NCBI GenBank assembly: GCA_036704825.1
Contig: JAUBSN010000035.1
Coordinates: forward strand, 14,372-78,371
Direction: 5' to 3'
Length of the DNA stretch: 64,000 bases
Source of the DNA: Microcoleus sp036704825
GTDB lineage: Bacteria > Cyanobacteriota > Cyanobacteriia > Cyanobacteriales > Microcoleaceae
The first letter of the stretch is position 1, and every line of letters begins with the position of its first letter. The translations under genes were made by a program, and so were the position numbers. The notes below the pieces were generated by a model, which did not search any database, was not told where the DNA came from, and saw nothing but the letters and a program-made list of their open reading frames with translations. Positions 27,101 through 34,807 of the stretch are shown piece after piece.

Positions 27101-27173
27101 TACAACTCGCTTGCGAGACGGTCAAAAAGTGCGAGTAGACGGGTATCTCGGCACTGTAGAATTGCTGGAATAA
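24150..27173 (+). CDS. PlsY-like acyltransferase domain fused to PEP-synthase-like domains
   Basis: A 1007-residue fusion. Residues ~1-190 are a polytopic membrane domain resembling PlsY glycerol-3-phosphate acyltransferase, including LGTGNVGVSAAFVHGGKLAG, the equivalent of GSGNIGATN. From ~200 onward it follows PEP synthase/PPDK: the ATP-grasp-like nucleotide domain (GDKSAKLSQLKRANFNVPNG, MIVRSSAVGEDG, GVMFSRNPLDGG, DIEWSWDGEKVWILQSRPI). A long middle follows, then the C-terminal phosphohistidine domain (EVGGQLSHGAIIAREYKIPA). It could phosphorylate a small molecule next to a membrane acyl transfer, but the reaction is unknown. Two segments (24861-24923 and 25949-26053) are in-frame heptamer repeats encoding SGIGHR and NAQCPMP units, probably linkers or insertions. 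Confidence 0.8.
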   Translation: MPLGTIALLLAASFSLGALPLTGWAVRVFTRRDLRALGTGNVGVSAAFVHGGKLAGIAAVLAEIARGIVPVLAGRFCFPDAPEIAIALLIPLVAGRYAIARGGGVTNAVWGLLVFSPPVAVSSGIWGLLVWGLAQRWWGKGDRARLFASRCGCLCTPIWVWVWRQSLPEFLAAAGLAFLLAAINFSQGDDMALSKSEQLFSLNDSLDAAICGDKSAKLSQLKRANFNVPNGWILLNESGIGHRALVLSKVEASGIGHRGNSDELSIPNAFIQTLKSQIPNRMIVRSSAVGEDGDKSSAAGQYQTIGPVFTEAELLDAINRCRQSYWTSEAVAYRRQRQLPDTQMAVLIQPYIESQIAGVMFSRNPLDGGSQVIIEALPGGAEAVVGGQCTPVHLEINFSKPELLEKELNELQSNSIIPQSIIAELVKQAQAIEAFFHGIPQDIEWSWDGEKVWILQSRPITNLQPFWTRTIAAEVIPGAIRPLTWSINRPLTCGVWGEIFKVVLGDRALGLNFNETATLLGSHAYFNATLLGEIFRMMGLPEQGLEFLLRGQKMGKPPLGKILPSLPGLWRLVQRERALNAEFKGDRTSIFLPALQSLEKSVGSCQLSVDSWQWAVGSSNNAQCPMPNAQCPMPNYQYLSELLERAEQIQEWLKPITYYNILGPIGLAIRKAIFRVDDEWLANDSAPEIASVRALQQLAQKLRQAAVSQPDETVSVAHLARTFSETPALQADFEKWLDIYGYLSEVGTDIAVPTWREQPEIYQKLLITMAQKAETNLVEKRKLCLTFGQKWRLDKCQARAIVKNEISEIYARLLAHLRWTFLEIEAGGLAMQVFQESGDIFYLEFGEIQEWIRSGASVSFQDTISQRRQQLKADRDRPIPPVVYGNLLPNSQKRSIDSATSATNIMQGIPASIGRVEGFVKICRTASTDLGESAIAVVPYTDAGWAPLLLGATAIIAEVGGQLSHGAIIAREYKIPAVMNISEATTRLRDGQKVRVDGYLGTVELLE
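24861..24923. repeat. heptamer repeat block inside coding sequence, block 1
   Basis: CGGGCAT/GGGCATC units flank TTGTGCTGAGCAAAGTCGAA, a word typical of intergenic repeats. It is read in frame as two SGIGHR motifs inside the nucleotide-binding region of the 24150-27173 fusion protein. Confidence 0.75.
25949..26053. repeat. heptamer repeat block inside coding sequence, block 2
   Basis: CAGTTGG/CAGTTGT units pass into CCCAATG units repeated about six times. The block stays in frame because three heptamers make seven codons, giving low-complexity NAQCPMP peptide. Identical repeat types are otherwise intergenic in this window. Confidence 0.8.
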
Positions 27174-27176
27174 TTA

Positions 27177-27200
27177 GGAACAGGCTTTCCGGCCTGTTCC
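27177..27200 (+). terminator. hairpin directly after the fusion gene
   Basis: GGAACAGGC (27177-27185) and GCCTGTTCC (27192-27200) make a perfect 9-bp stem starting 3 bp after the stop codon. It is the first of several related hairpins. Confidence 0.55.
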
Positions 27201-27310
27201 ACAAAGAGTTGATTTCTTGTGGAACAGGCATCTTGTGGAACGGTAAGATGCCCGTTCCACAACAAAATTGATTTCTTGTGGAACGGGCATCTTGCCCGTT
27301 CTTGAAAATG
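27201..27310. repeat. cluster of GTGGAACAGGCAT / GATGCCCGTTCCAC repeats
   Basis: TTGATTTCTTGTGGAAC appears at about 27209 and 27269, followed by GGCATCTTG. Complementary AAGATGCCCGTTCCACAA lies between them at about 27244-27263. These inverted copies can fold into alternative hairpins. A related palindrome is at 3205-3223. Confidence 0.7.
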
Positions 27311-27361
27311 ATGAAAGATGTAAACTCAAACCCATAATCTTGTAAACCCCCCCCGACTTTC

Positions 27362-29092
27362 CTAAGCCTTTAAGAAATTCTGGACAACATAATTCCCCAC
27401 ATTTCTACCCGCACTCAAACCGTTTACATTAGCACTCATGAAATGGATGCCTCCGTAAAGGCGACTCATGCCCGATTCATCTGCCGCTTCGCTGAAGTTC
27501 TCGTAGGTTCGCAAAGTGTTGACACTCCTGTCTCCCCGATCGGCAAAGCCGTAATCCGAACCAAATACAGAACTTATAACGGCATCGGCTGCACCGCTAA
27601 AGGTACTGTGGCCCGACGTGTACTCAGGGAACGGCGGAGTAGTTATCAGCGGAGTCCATAGGGGGTCGGCTGTCGTGTTCGGGTTGTTGTCTGTGTCAGC
27701 TTGGCGGATAGCTGTCACCGGCCGCCACAAATTGTACTGGTACTTAGCATCCCAGCAGCTAATAGCTGCATCGGCGAGGGCAAAGTTTAGCAGGGCGAAC
27801 AAGCGCGCGGTATCTTCTAAGGATTGGCCGGTGAGAGTCGCTGTTTCTTCGGCGATTTGGTTCCAGTGGCCCGGAGGCGTAAACGTCCCAGCGCCGTTGG
27901 CCCAGAATTTGGCGATGACTGTTTGGTCTGGGGTGCGCGTGAGGCTGTCACTTTTGCCGATTTCTTTGACGTAGTTAACTTCCTCTGCGTACTGGGCGCT
28001 TTCAAGGGCGGGCGGGCCGGCCGGGCGGAACTGAGAACCGCTAGTCATGGCAAAGGGAGTAACTTCTGCCCACTGTGGCGCCAGCGCGGCGGCAAGGGCG
28101 GGGGGAGTCGGCACCCAGCTACCGGGGTCGGTTTTGGGGGTGTACTGCACTACTTTCGTGATGCCGTCTGTACTCCGCGAACTGATAATTTGGTCGGCAA
28201 CTTGCTGTCCGAGGGCAATCCCGTCTTGTTTGGCTTTGCCGTCGGTAATTTTAGCTAAAGACGATGCGTATGCTTCGTTGAATGTGGCTGCTTGCGCTGG
28301 GTAGACGCTGACTAAGACGCGGTGGGCGGCTGCGGCGGTAGCAGCTTCTGCTGATGTGCCTGCTGGTGGGTCTATTTCCACGAGGTAAGAGGTGTATTTT
28401 TTGCTGATGGAGTTAACAGCATCGTGAATGGCTGCGTGAACCATTGCCATGTTGCGGGACGCGAGGGGAGGCGCTGTGTTGCCTGTCCGCACTGCATTCA
28501 GCATGACTCCGTTCCACTCGATGACAGGGTTTCCCGATAGCTGATTTGTGAATTGGTCGCGGTCGATCGTGTTGCTGTTAACTCCTTGCAAGACTGCTAA
28601 ATACTCGCCCGTGAGTTTGTCTTGAATTACGGTACTGTTGCTGTTGACACCGGTGCCTTGCTGGATGTTTAAATCTTCAAAGCTGAGGCCGTCTAGCAAT
28701 CGAATTTTGTCATTGCCGTTGCCGAAGTCGGCGATGTAGTCGGCGGCAGCTACAGTTGGGTCTCCGCTGCCTTTAGCAATGGCAAATATATCATCGCCCG
28801 TGCCACCGCTGACGGTATCGCTACCTGCGCCCGCGTAGATGATGTCGTTGCCCGAATCGCCAGCAATTAGATCGCTGCCTTTGCCTCCCCAGATGATATC
28901 GTCGTTGGTACCACCAACAATCGTATCGTTACCTCGATCGCCGCAGATTTTGTCTTTGCCTGCATTGCCTTCGAGATAGTCGTCTCCGCTGTTGGCATAA
29001 ATTATGTCGTTGCCATCCAATCCGTTAAATCTGTCTGGTTGGGTGGTTCCTTCAAGATAGTCAAATTCAGGACTAGGGGTCAGGGATGCCAT
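27362..29092 (-). CDS. RTX-type secreted vanadium-dependent haloperoxidase
   Basis: The 576-residue protein has N-terminal calcium-binding nonapeptides (GGTNDDIIWGGKGSDLIAGD and similar, about residues 15-110). From about residue 195 a vanadium haloperoxidase/PAP2 domain follows. The vanadate-binding signatures are visible: KYQYNLWRPVTAIR (Lys, Arg-Pro), FPEYTSGHSTFSGAA (Ser-Gly-His with acid-base His) and SRLYGGIHFMSANVNG (Arg, His). Such enzymes oxidise halide with H2O2 to hypohalous acid. RTX repeats normally sit C-terminally; here they lead, with no Sec signal. It lies 320 bp downstream of an adaptor/permease set on the same strand, which could export it or its products. The halide choice is unknown. 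Confidence 0.88.
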   Translation of the reverse strand: MASLTPSPEFDYLEGTTQPDRFNGLDGNDIIYANSGDDYLEGNAGKDKICGDRGNDTIVGGTNDDIIWGGKGSDLIAGDSGNDIIYAGAGSDTVSGGTGDDIFAIAKGSGDPTVAAADYIADFGNGNDKIRLLDGLSFEDLNIQQGTGVNSNSTVIQDKLTGEYLAVLQGVNSNTIDRDQFTNQLSGNPVIEWNGVMLNAVRTGNTAPPLASRNMAMVHAAIHDAVNSISKKYTSYLVEIDPPAGTSAEAATAAAAHRVLVSVYPAQAATFNEAYASSLAKITDGKAKQDGIALGQQVADQIISSRSTDGITKVVQYTPKTDPGSWVPTPPALAAALAPQWAEVTPFAMTSGSQFRPAGPPALESAQYAEEVNYVKEIGKSDSLTRTPDQTVIAKFWANGAGTFTPPGHWNQIAEETATLTGQSLEDTARLFALLNFALADAAISCWDAKYQYNLWRPVTAIRQADTDNNPNTTADPLWTPLITTPPFPEYTSGHSTFSGAADAVISSVFGSDYGFADRGDRSVNTLRTYENFSEAADESGMSRLYGGIHFMSANVNGLSAGRNVGNYVVQNFLKA

Positions 29093-29412
29093 GTTTATTT
29101 ATTGGATATTTTGATTAAAGGGCAAAGGTTCGTATCGTCTGTAGATGCTTAGGTGTGTTTACCCCTGATTTAATAGTATTAAACTTTCTGGTTGATAAGT
29201 AAATGCCAAAACCAAGCTTTATCTAATATTTAACGAGCTTTTAATGAAGTTTTGCGCTTTTAATATACGTAAAAATACAGACATTGAAACTGCATTGGAT
29301 ACTGCAAGGTTGTTAATTTTTTATAAAAAAACAGTTGTTTTTTATCTTGAGAGCAAGATAATTTTTACCAGCATAAAAGGTGCGGATTGTGAACTGAATA
29401 AGTATATATTGA
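29093..29412. other. 320-bp AT-rich intergenic region
   Basis: It separates the haloperoxidase start from the stop of the upstream permease gene on the same strand. The sequence is AT-rich with no strong hairpin, and probably carries the haloperoxidase promoter. A plus-strand frame at 29244-29507 runs into the permease gene antisense and is rejected. Confidence 0.4.
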
Positions 29413-30633
29413 TTAAGCACTTCTCAAAGCTGCGATCGGGTCTAGTTTGGCGGCTTGGCGGGCGGGGACGACGCCGAAGAAGAGGCCGACTGCACCGGAT
29501 ACACTGACAGCAAGGGCGATCGCCACGGGTGATATTCCAGCTTGCAAGGGCGTCAAATTACCTACAAGCAAGATACCGCCGACACCTACGCAAGTACCGA
29601 CTATCCCTCCGGCGGCGGATAAAATTACAGCTTCGACAATAAATTGAAATAAGATATCTTGTTGGGATGCGCCGATCGCCTTTCTGAGCCCGATTTCCTG
29701 AGTGCGTTCGCTAACGGACACAAGCATAATGTTCATAATCCCAATGCCGCCTACCAACAGAGAAATGCTGGCAACAGCAGTTAACATAAGTGTCAGAGCC
29801 CCAGAAATCGCACCCATTGTTGCCATTAAATCTTTTTGATTTCTCACTGTAAAGTCATCTTCGGTGGTAACTTTGTGCCGCAGTCTCAGCAAGTTTTCTA
29901 CTTGAAATTGCGCCGCGTCCATTTGCAATTCATCTTTAATCGAAATAAATATCGACGTGACAGCTAAACCGTAGGGAGATTTCCGCCCGACAATGCGGTT
30001 GGCCATTGTGGCGATCGGCACTGCGGCCGAGTTATCGTAATTCGTACCAAAAGATGTGCCTTTGGGCGCCAATACTCCAATTACTTTGAGGCTGACATTT
30101 TGGATACGTATCTGTTCGCCCAAGGGATTTGTATTGCCAAAAAGTTTCTCCGCTAATTCTGAACCTAGAACCACAACTTGGTTACTTTCCTTAACATCTA
30201 GTTCGGTCAAAAACTGCCCTTTTGCCATTTCAAAACTTCTGACTTCTAGAAATTCTGGAATCGTGCCAAAAATTAGAGCAGAAACATTTTTGTTGCTGTA
30301 GCGAACTATTTCTGAACTGTTAAGTTCTGCTGACACGCCTTGAACGGAGGGGACTTGAGTTGCGATCGCCTTAGCATCTTCTACTATCAGTGTTTGAGGC
30401 GCACTTGCGATCGAACTTCGCCTCGCGTTGGGAACTCCGGGTCTAACTATCAATACATTTGTACCGAGGGATTGAACTTGTCCTGCTACAAATTTTTGAG
30501 CTCCTTCTCCAATTCCAATCATGGCAATTACTGAGGCGTTGCCGACAATCATGCCGATCATTGTTAAACTGCTGCGAGTTTTGTTGGCTAGCAGCGTTTG
30601 ACCGGCCATTTTTACACTTTCAATAAAATTCAT
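29413..30633 (-). CDS. MacB/FtsX-type ABC permease, copy 2
   Basis: The 406-residue protein has one N-terminal transmembrane helix (about 20-42) and a MacB-PCD periplasmic domain. Three C-terminal helices form the FtsX domain (VASISLLVGGIGIMNIMLVS, then the conserved ERTQEIGLRKAIGASQQDIL cytoplasmic segment). It moves substrates mechanically with an ABC ATPase and an HlyD-type adaptor, as in MacAB-TolC or DevBCA. It is a close paralogue of the gene at 30838-32055, 204 bp upstream, so this is a tandem duplication. No ATPase gene is adjacent. Confidence 0.9.
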   Translation of the reverse strand: MNFIESVKMAGQTLLANKTRSSLTMIGMIVGNASVIAMIGIGEGAQKFVAGQVQSLGTNVLIVRPGVPNARRSSIASAPQTLIVEDAKAIATQVPSVQGVSAELNSSEIVRYSNKNVSALIFGTIPEFLEVRSFEMAKGQFLTELDVKESNQVVVLGSELAEKLFGNTNPLGEQIRIQNVSLKVIGVLAPKGTSFGTNYDNSAAVPIATMANRIVGRKSPYGLAVTSIFISIKDELQMDAAQFQVENLLRLRHKVTTEDDFTVRNQKDLMATMGAISGALTLMLTAVASISLLVGGIGIMNIMLVSVSERTQEIGLRKAIGASQQDILFQFIVEAVILSAAGGIVGTCVGVGGILLVGNLTPLQAGISPVAIALAVSVSGAVGLFFGVVPARQAAKLDPIAALRSA

Positions 30634-30837
30634 ACTTTGTTATGAGTTATTAGTTATGAGTTATTAATTATGAGTTATGGGAATCCTTGCAGGAGGCGTA
30701 AATTTTTTACCCCACCCCAACCCTCCCCTTACTAAGGGGAGGGAGTAAGAAATTCACAAATGATTTAGAATTGCTATATGACTTATTAGTTATTTTTATA
30801 ACAGTCAACCGTGAACAGTCAACCGTCAACAAACTAA
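30634..30837. repeat. heptamer repeats between the permease genes
   Basis: TTATGAG units (about 30641-30677) and AACAGTCAACCGTCAAC-type units (about 30800-30832) flank a C-rich stretch ending in CCCCTTACTAAGGGGAGGG. That stretch contains a CCCCTTA/TAAGGGG palindrome. No promoter is clearly visible. Confidence 0.6.
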
Positions 30838-32055
30838 TTAAGCACTTCTCAATGCCACAATCGGGTCTAATTTAGCAGCTTGTTTTGCAGGTACGATGCC
30901 GAAAAATAAGCCGATGCTGCCGGAAACACCGACTGCAAGTGCGATCGCCATTGGAGAAACACTAGCTTGCAGGGGAGTAAAAGCACCTACTAAAAGCACG
31001 CCGCCGATACCGAATCCAGTACCGATCGCCCCGCCTGCCGCTGACAAAATCACAGACTCGATCATAAACTGAATTAGGATATCTTGCTGAGAAGCTCCGA
31101 TCGCCTTTCTCAATCCAATTTCCTTCGTCCGTTCAGTAACAGAAACCAGCATGATATTCATAATCCCGATGCCGCCGACAAACAGCGAAATTGCCGCCAC
31201 GAAAGCCAACATCAAGGTCAAAGCACCAGTAATGCTGCCCAAAGTATTCATTAAATCTTTCTGGTTGCGGACGGTAAAATCATCCTCCTTAGTAATTTTG
31301 TGACGCAACCTGAGCAAGTTTTCTATTTGAAATTGGGCTGCTTGCATCATAGTTTCATCCTTGATAGCAACCGAAATAAACGTTACTTTTGTACCGTAGG
31401 GAGACGAGCGACCTACGATCCGATTTGCCATTGTTGTCAGCGGCAAATAAACATTCATATCTTGATTGTCGCCAAAACTAGAACCTTTGGCTTGCATGAC
31501 ACCAATCACTTGAAAACTAGAGTTTTTGATGCGGATGTATTGACCGACTGGCTGTGTATTGCCAAACAATTGTTCTGCTGCTTCCGATCCTAAAGCTACT
31601 ACATTTTCTTGTCTTTCTAAATCTAATTTGCTTAAAAAACGACCTTGACCAACATCAAAGCTTCTGACTGTTAGAAATTCTGGGGTAGTTCCGACAATCG
31701 AAGATGAGACATTTTTGTTGCGGTAGGTAACGAGTTGACTGTCATTGAGAGTTGGTGCGACTTCTTGGACAGAAGGAACTTGAGATGCGATCGCCTCTGC
31801 ATCTTCCACTACTAAAGTCTGGGGCGGAATCACCGGGCGGGTTTGCGCTTCAGGACTGCCGGGAATAATAAATAACAAGTTTGAACCCAGAGAGTTAACT
31901 TGTCCCTCGATAAATGTTTGAGCTCCTTCGCCGATACCGATCATAGAAATCACAGAAGCATTGCCGATGATAATTCCTAACATCGTCAAGGTGCTGCGAA
32001 GCTTGTTAGCCATCAAAGTTGTGACGGCCATTTTGACGCTTTCAACAATATCCAT
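30838..32055 (-). CDS. MacB/FtsX-type ABC permease, copy 1
   Basis: 405 residues, with the same architecture as the downstream copy: N-terminal helix, periplasmic PCD with SVQEVAPTLNDSQLVTYRNK, and a C-terminal FtsX unit (FVGGIGIMNIMLVSVTERTK, EIGLRKAIGASQQDI). The two proteins are nearly identical over the FtsX part and diverge more in the periplasmic domain. Either two permease subunits form a heterodimer or they handle different substrates. It follows the HlyD-type adaptor gene by 213 bp. Confidence 0.9.
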   Translation of the reverse strand: MDIVESVKMAVTTLMANKLRSTLTMLGIIIGNASVISMIGIGEGAQTFIEGQVNSLGSNLLFIIPGSPEAQTRPVIPPQTLVVEDAEAIASQVPSVQEVAPTLNDSQLVTYRNKNVSSSIVGTTPEFLTVRSFDVGQGRFLSKLDLERQENVVALGSEAAEQLFGNTQPVGQYIRIKNSSFQVIGVMQAKGSSFGDNQDMNVYLPLTTMANRIVGRSSPYGTKVTFISVAIKDETMMQAAQFQIENLLRLRHKITKEDDFTVRNQKDLMNTLGSITGALTLMLAFVAAISLFVGGIGIMNIMLVSVTERTKEIGLRKAIGASQQDILIQFMIESVILSAAGGAIGTGFGIGGVLLVGAFTPLQASVSPMAIALAVGVSGSIGLFFGIVPAKQAAKLDPIVALRSA

Positions 32056-32086
32056 AATTCGATTTTAGATTTTGGATTTTGGATTG

Positions 32087-32180
32087 CAGGACTTACTCAT
32101 CAAAACCAAAGAAACCGGGTTTTTTGTCTAATCTACTGCTTGCAACCAAGTATTATCGAAAAAACCCGGTTTCTCAAAAC
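32087..32180. repeat. AAACCGGGTTT palindromic element, copy C
   Basis: It begins CAGGACTTACTCA, has left arm AAAGAAACCGGGTTTTTT, core TTGCAACCAAGTATT and right arm GAAAAAACCCGGTTTCT. The arms pair almost perfectly. Located between the adaptor and first permease genes. Confidence 0.75.
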
Positions 32181-32189
32181 CTGTGCGAA

Positions 32190-32268
32190 AATCCTACACG
32201 AATGACCTTTGTCAACTTACAACTTACAACTGCCAACTTACAACTGACTACTGCCAACTGCCAACTGA
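32190..32268. repeat. heptamer repeats of the CAACTTA/CAACTGC type
   Basis: CAACTTA, CAACTGC and CAACTGA units follow one another directly after the adaptor gene's stop. Same STRR class as elsewhere in the window. Confidence 0.7.
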
Positions 32269-34137
32269 CTACTTCTGATTCTTGATAATATCCTCCAGTT
32301 TTTTCCCTTGAGGAAGTTCGGTAAAAACGCGATCGCCCGCTGCGGCACCCTCTAAAATCTGAATCTTGTTGCCAATAGTCGATCCAACAGTAACAGCTTT
32401 AAACTTCGGCTGTTGTTTCTCATCGGGAACTAGCACACCCGTTTGACCTTTATTAGTAACAATTGCCACCGTAGGTACAACTAAAGCATTGCTCAGCTTT
32501 TGACCGACAAATCTCAAATCTACATTCATCCCCGATTGCAGCGAATCTTTGCCCGTATCAATGGCAACTCGCACTTGAAATAGCGTCACGTCCCGTTCCT
32601 TAACAGCTTCCGGCGCAATTAATTTAACGCGGCCTTTAAACACTTTATCTGGATAAGCATCGGCGACTATTTCAACTTCTTGGCCCGGTTTAATTTGACT
32701 GATATCAGCCTCCGGGACTTTCGCCAAAACTTCCACATCTCTAGCTAAAGCCACAATCGATGTCGAAGTTGCCGAAGTAGCTTCCGAGGCCGAAGTTGCG
32801 GGAGTTACAAAAGCTCCTTGAATGGCGTATCTTTGGGTAATAACTCCAGCAAAAGGAGCGCGAACTTTCGTATCTTCTAACTGCACTTCTTGAAAGCGGA
32901 CTTGAGCTTGAGCTTCGGCTAATTCAGCTCGAGCTTGAGCTATTTCTTCCGGGCGAGAACCGTTTTCTTGTGCGGCCAATTGGCTTTTTGCTTCAGCAAC
33001 TGCTGCTTCGGCTTTGGCGATTTCTTCTGGACGGTTGCCGTTTTCTACTTGCGCTAATTTGCTTTTTGCTTCGGCAACTTCTGCTTCGGCTCTTGCAATT
33101 TCTTCCGAGCGCGTGCCGTTTTGCAATTGCTTCAATGCTTGCTGCTCGACTTGCACAGCAGCTTGCAGTTGCTGAATTTGCGACTCCCGACTTTCTTGCA
33201 GTTGTTGCAGGCGTCTTTGAGATTCTATTAATTTAGCTTGGGCAGTGCGATTTTCTTTAATTAATTCATCCAGTTTATCTTTAGCCAGAGCACCTTCTTC
33301 TACTAGCGGTCGATTGCGTTCCACCCGTTGAGCGGTTAGTTCGGCTTGGGCTTTACTCGAGTCAATTTGCGTTTGTGCTTGGGCAATTTCTTGTTTGACA
33401 CTGCCGGTTTGAGCATCTGCTAAACGAGCTTGAGCTTGGGCTAAACGAGCTCGCGCTTGGCTGACTTCTTCAACGCGGCTGCCCGCTTGCAGTCGCTGCA
33501 AGTTTGCTTGAGTTTGCTGCAAGCGAGCTCTGGCTCCTGCAACTTCTTCCACGCGGCTGCCGGCTTGGAGTTGCGCGAGACTGGCTTCGGCTTGCTCTAA
33601 GCGCGCTCGGGCGCTGGCGATGTCTTCCGATCGATTTCCTGCTTCAATTTTGGCCAGTCTTGCTCGCGCGCTGGCTTCGCGGGCTTTAGCTTGCTGGAGT
33701 TGAGCTTCTACATCGCGGCTTTCCATGCGGGCCACGATTTGTCCTGCTTCGACTTTATCGCCCTGTTCCACAAATAATTCTGCGATCCTGCCGGAGCCTT
33801 TGGGGCTGAGATTCACGCGCTGTACGGGCTGCACCGTGCCGCTCGACGTGATCCGCACCGTGAGGTTTTGCGCTTCCACCGGCACTGTCATAGTGGCGAT
33901 CGCATCTACTTTGGGCTGCGATCGACTTTTTGCTATATATATGGTGGTCGGTACAGCTAGCAACCCGGCTGCAACCAACCCAATCGCCCACCGCTGCGGT
34001 TTGCGCGCGGGTTTCTTTGGAGACTGCTTTTGGGCGGTTTTGTTATCTGCAATTTTGGTCTCTGCGGCCTTGGTGTCTACAGTCTGAGTATCTTCCACCT
34101 TGACCTGAGCAGTTTCCTTTTTAGGGCTAACGATCAT
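32269..34137 (-). CDS. HlyD/MacA-type periplasmic adaptor with extended coiled-coil hairpin
   Basis: The 622-residue protein has a Lys/Thr-rich cytoplasmic start, one transmembrane helix (about 50-69) and a biotinyl-lipoyl half (GRIAELFVEQGDKVEAGQIV). A very long coiled coil follows, then the second lipoyl half (VRAPFAGVITQRYAIQGAFV), a beta barrel and a membrane-proximal domain. The coiled coil is built from 26-residue repeats starting (A/N)G(S/N)Rx(E)E, about four going out and three coming back. The turn falls around RPLVEEGALAKDKLDEL. Adaptors of this class link an inner-membrane permease to an outer-membrane TolC. The order adaptor-permease-permease is consistent with a DevB/MacA role; the ATPase and TolC are not in the window. 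Confidence 0.9.
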   Translation of the reverse strand: MIVSPKKETAQVKVEDTQTVDTKAAETKIADNKTAQKQSPKKPARKPQRWAIGLVAAGLLAVPTTIYIAKSRSQPKVDAIATMTVPVEAQNLTVRITSSGTVQPVQRVNLSPKGSGRIAELFVEQGDKVEAGQIVARMESRDVEAQLQQAKAREASARARLAKIEAGNRSEDIASARARLEQAEASLAQLQAGSRVEEVAGARARLQQTQANLQRLQAGSRVEEVSQARARLAQAQARLADAQTGSVKQEIAQAQTQIDSSKAQAELTAQRVERNRPLVEEGALAKDKLDELIKENRTAQAKLIESQRRLQQLQESRESQIQQLQAAVQVEQQALKQLQNGTRSEEIARAEAEVAEAKSKLAQVENGNRPEEIAKAEAAVAEAKSQLAAQENGSRPEEIAQARAELAEAQAQVRFQEVQLEDTKVRAPFAGVITQRYAIQGAFVTPATSASEATSATSTSIVALARDVEVLAKVPEADISQIKPGQEVEIVADAYPDKVFKGRVKLIAPEAVKERDVTLFQVRVAIDTGKDSLQSGMNVDLRFVGQKLSNALVVPTVAIVTNKGQTGVLVPDEKQQPKFKAVTVGSTIGNKIQILEGAAAGDRVFTELPQGKKLEDIIKNQK

Positions 34138-34807
34138 ACCGACTCACCTAATTTAATCTCAGGATTACCTTAAAGGTAAAATTTTTGCTGATGCTTGGCA
34201 TCGTCTTTCAGACTCATCCGATCGGGTGATTTATAAAAAGTTCCCGAACCAGCACCTGTAAACAATTATAGCTAATTTTTGCAACTTGTTAAATAATGTT
34301 AAGTTTTTTCAGCTAAAAGAAGTGGGTCTAAACAGAATCGCTCCCGGCTGCTGGCAAATTAAAATATATTTTAGTAAATAATATCATTTTTGGGATCTAA
34401 GAGCGCGCTCCTCAGCAGCGACAAAGGCGGATCTGACAGGAGGCGATCGACCGTCATTCGATTGCGCGATTTGAGATTTTAGATTTGAGATTTTAGAGGC
34501 GACCCCACGGATAAATTCTCTTTCTTGAGGATTTTAGATTTTCGATGCTTTCGATTGATTCCACCGATCGATCGCGTGGCGGGTACCACCTGTGAAATTC
34601 GCTTGTCACTAGGTGATTGCGGACTCGTGTTAGCGATCGCAGCGGGATCGGTCACTGCGAATCTCGTAACGGCACAGTATGGACACACTTATGCTCATAA
34701 ACCCGGTTTCACGGGTAGCGGTGCGTAAGTCCTGAATACACATCCGCCCTGTCACCACAACAGGTTAAAATATTTTTCAAATCCGTTAAAAATGGAAAAT
34801 CAAAATA
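34138..34807. other. 670-bp intergenic region with repeats
   Basis: It lies between divergent genes. It contains AT-rich sequence, a GATTTGAGATTTTAGA low-complexity block near 34465-34497 followed by the word GACCCCACGGAT (also near 21425), and a fragment of the AAACCGGGTTT element at 34698-34733. Small frames on both strands at 34479-34728 have no domain and are rejected. Confidence 0.45.
34698..34733. repeat. AAACCGGGTTT palindromic element, right-end fragment (copy E)
   Basis: AAACCCGGTTTCACGGGTAG runs into GTGCGTAAGTCCTG. The latter is the complement of the CAGGACTTACGCA end seen at 51106, so this defines the right terminus of the element. Confidence 0.55.
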
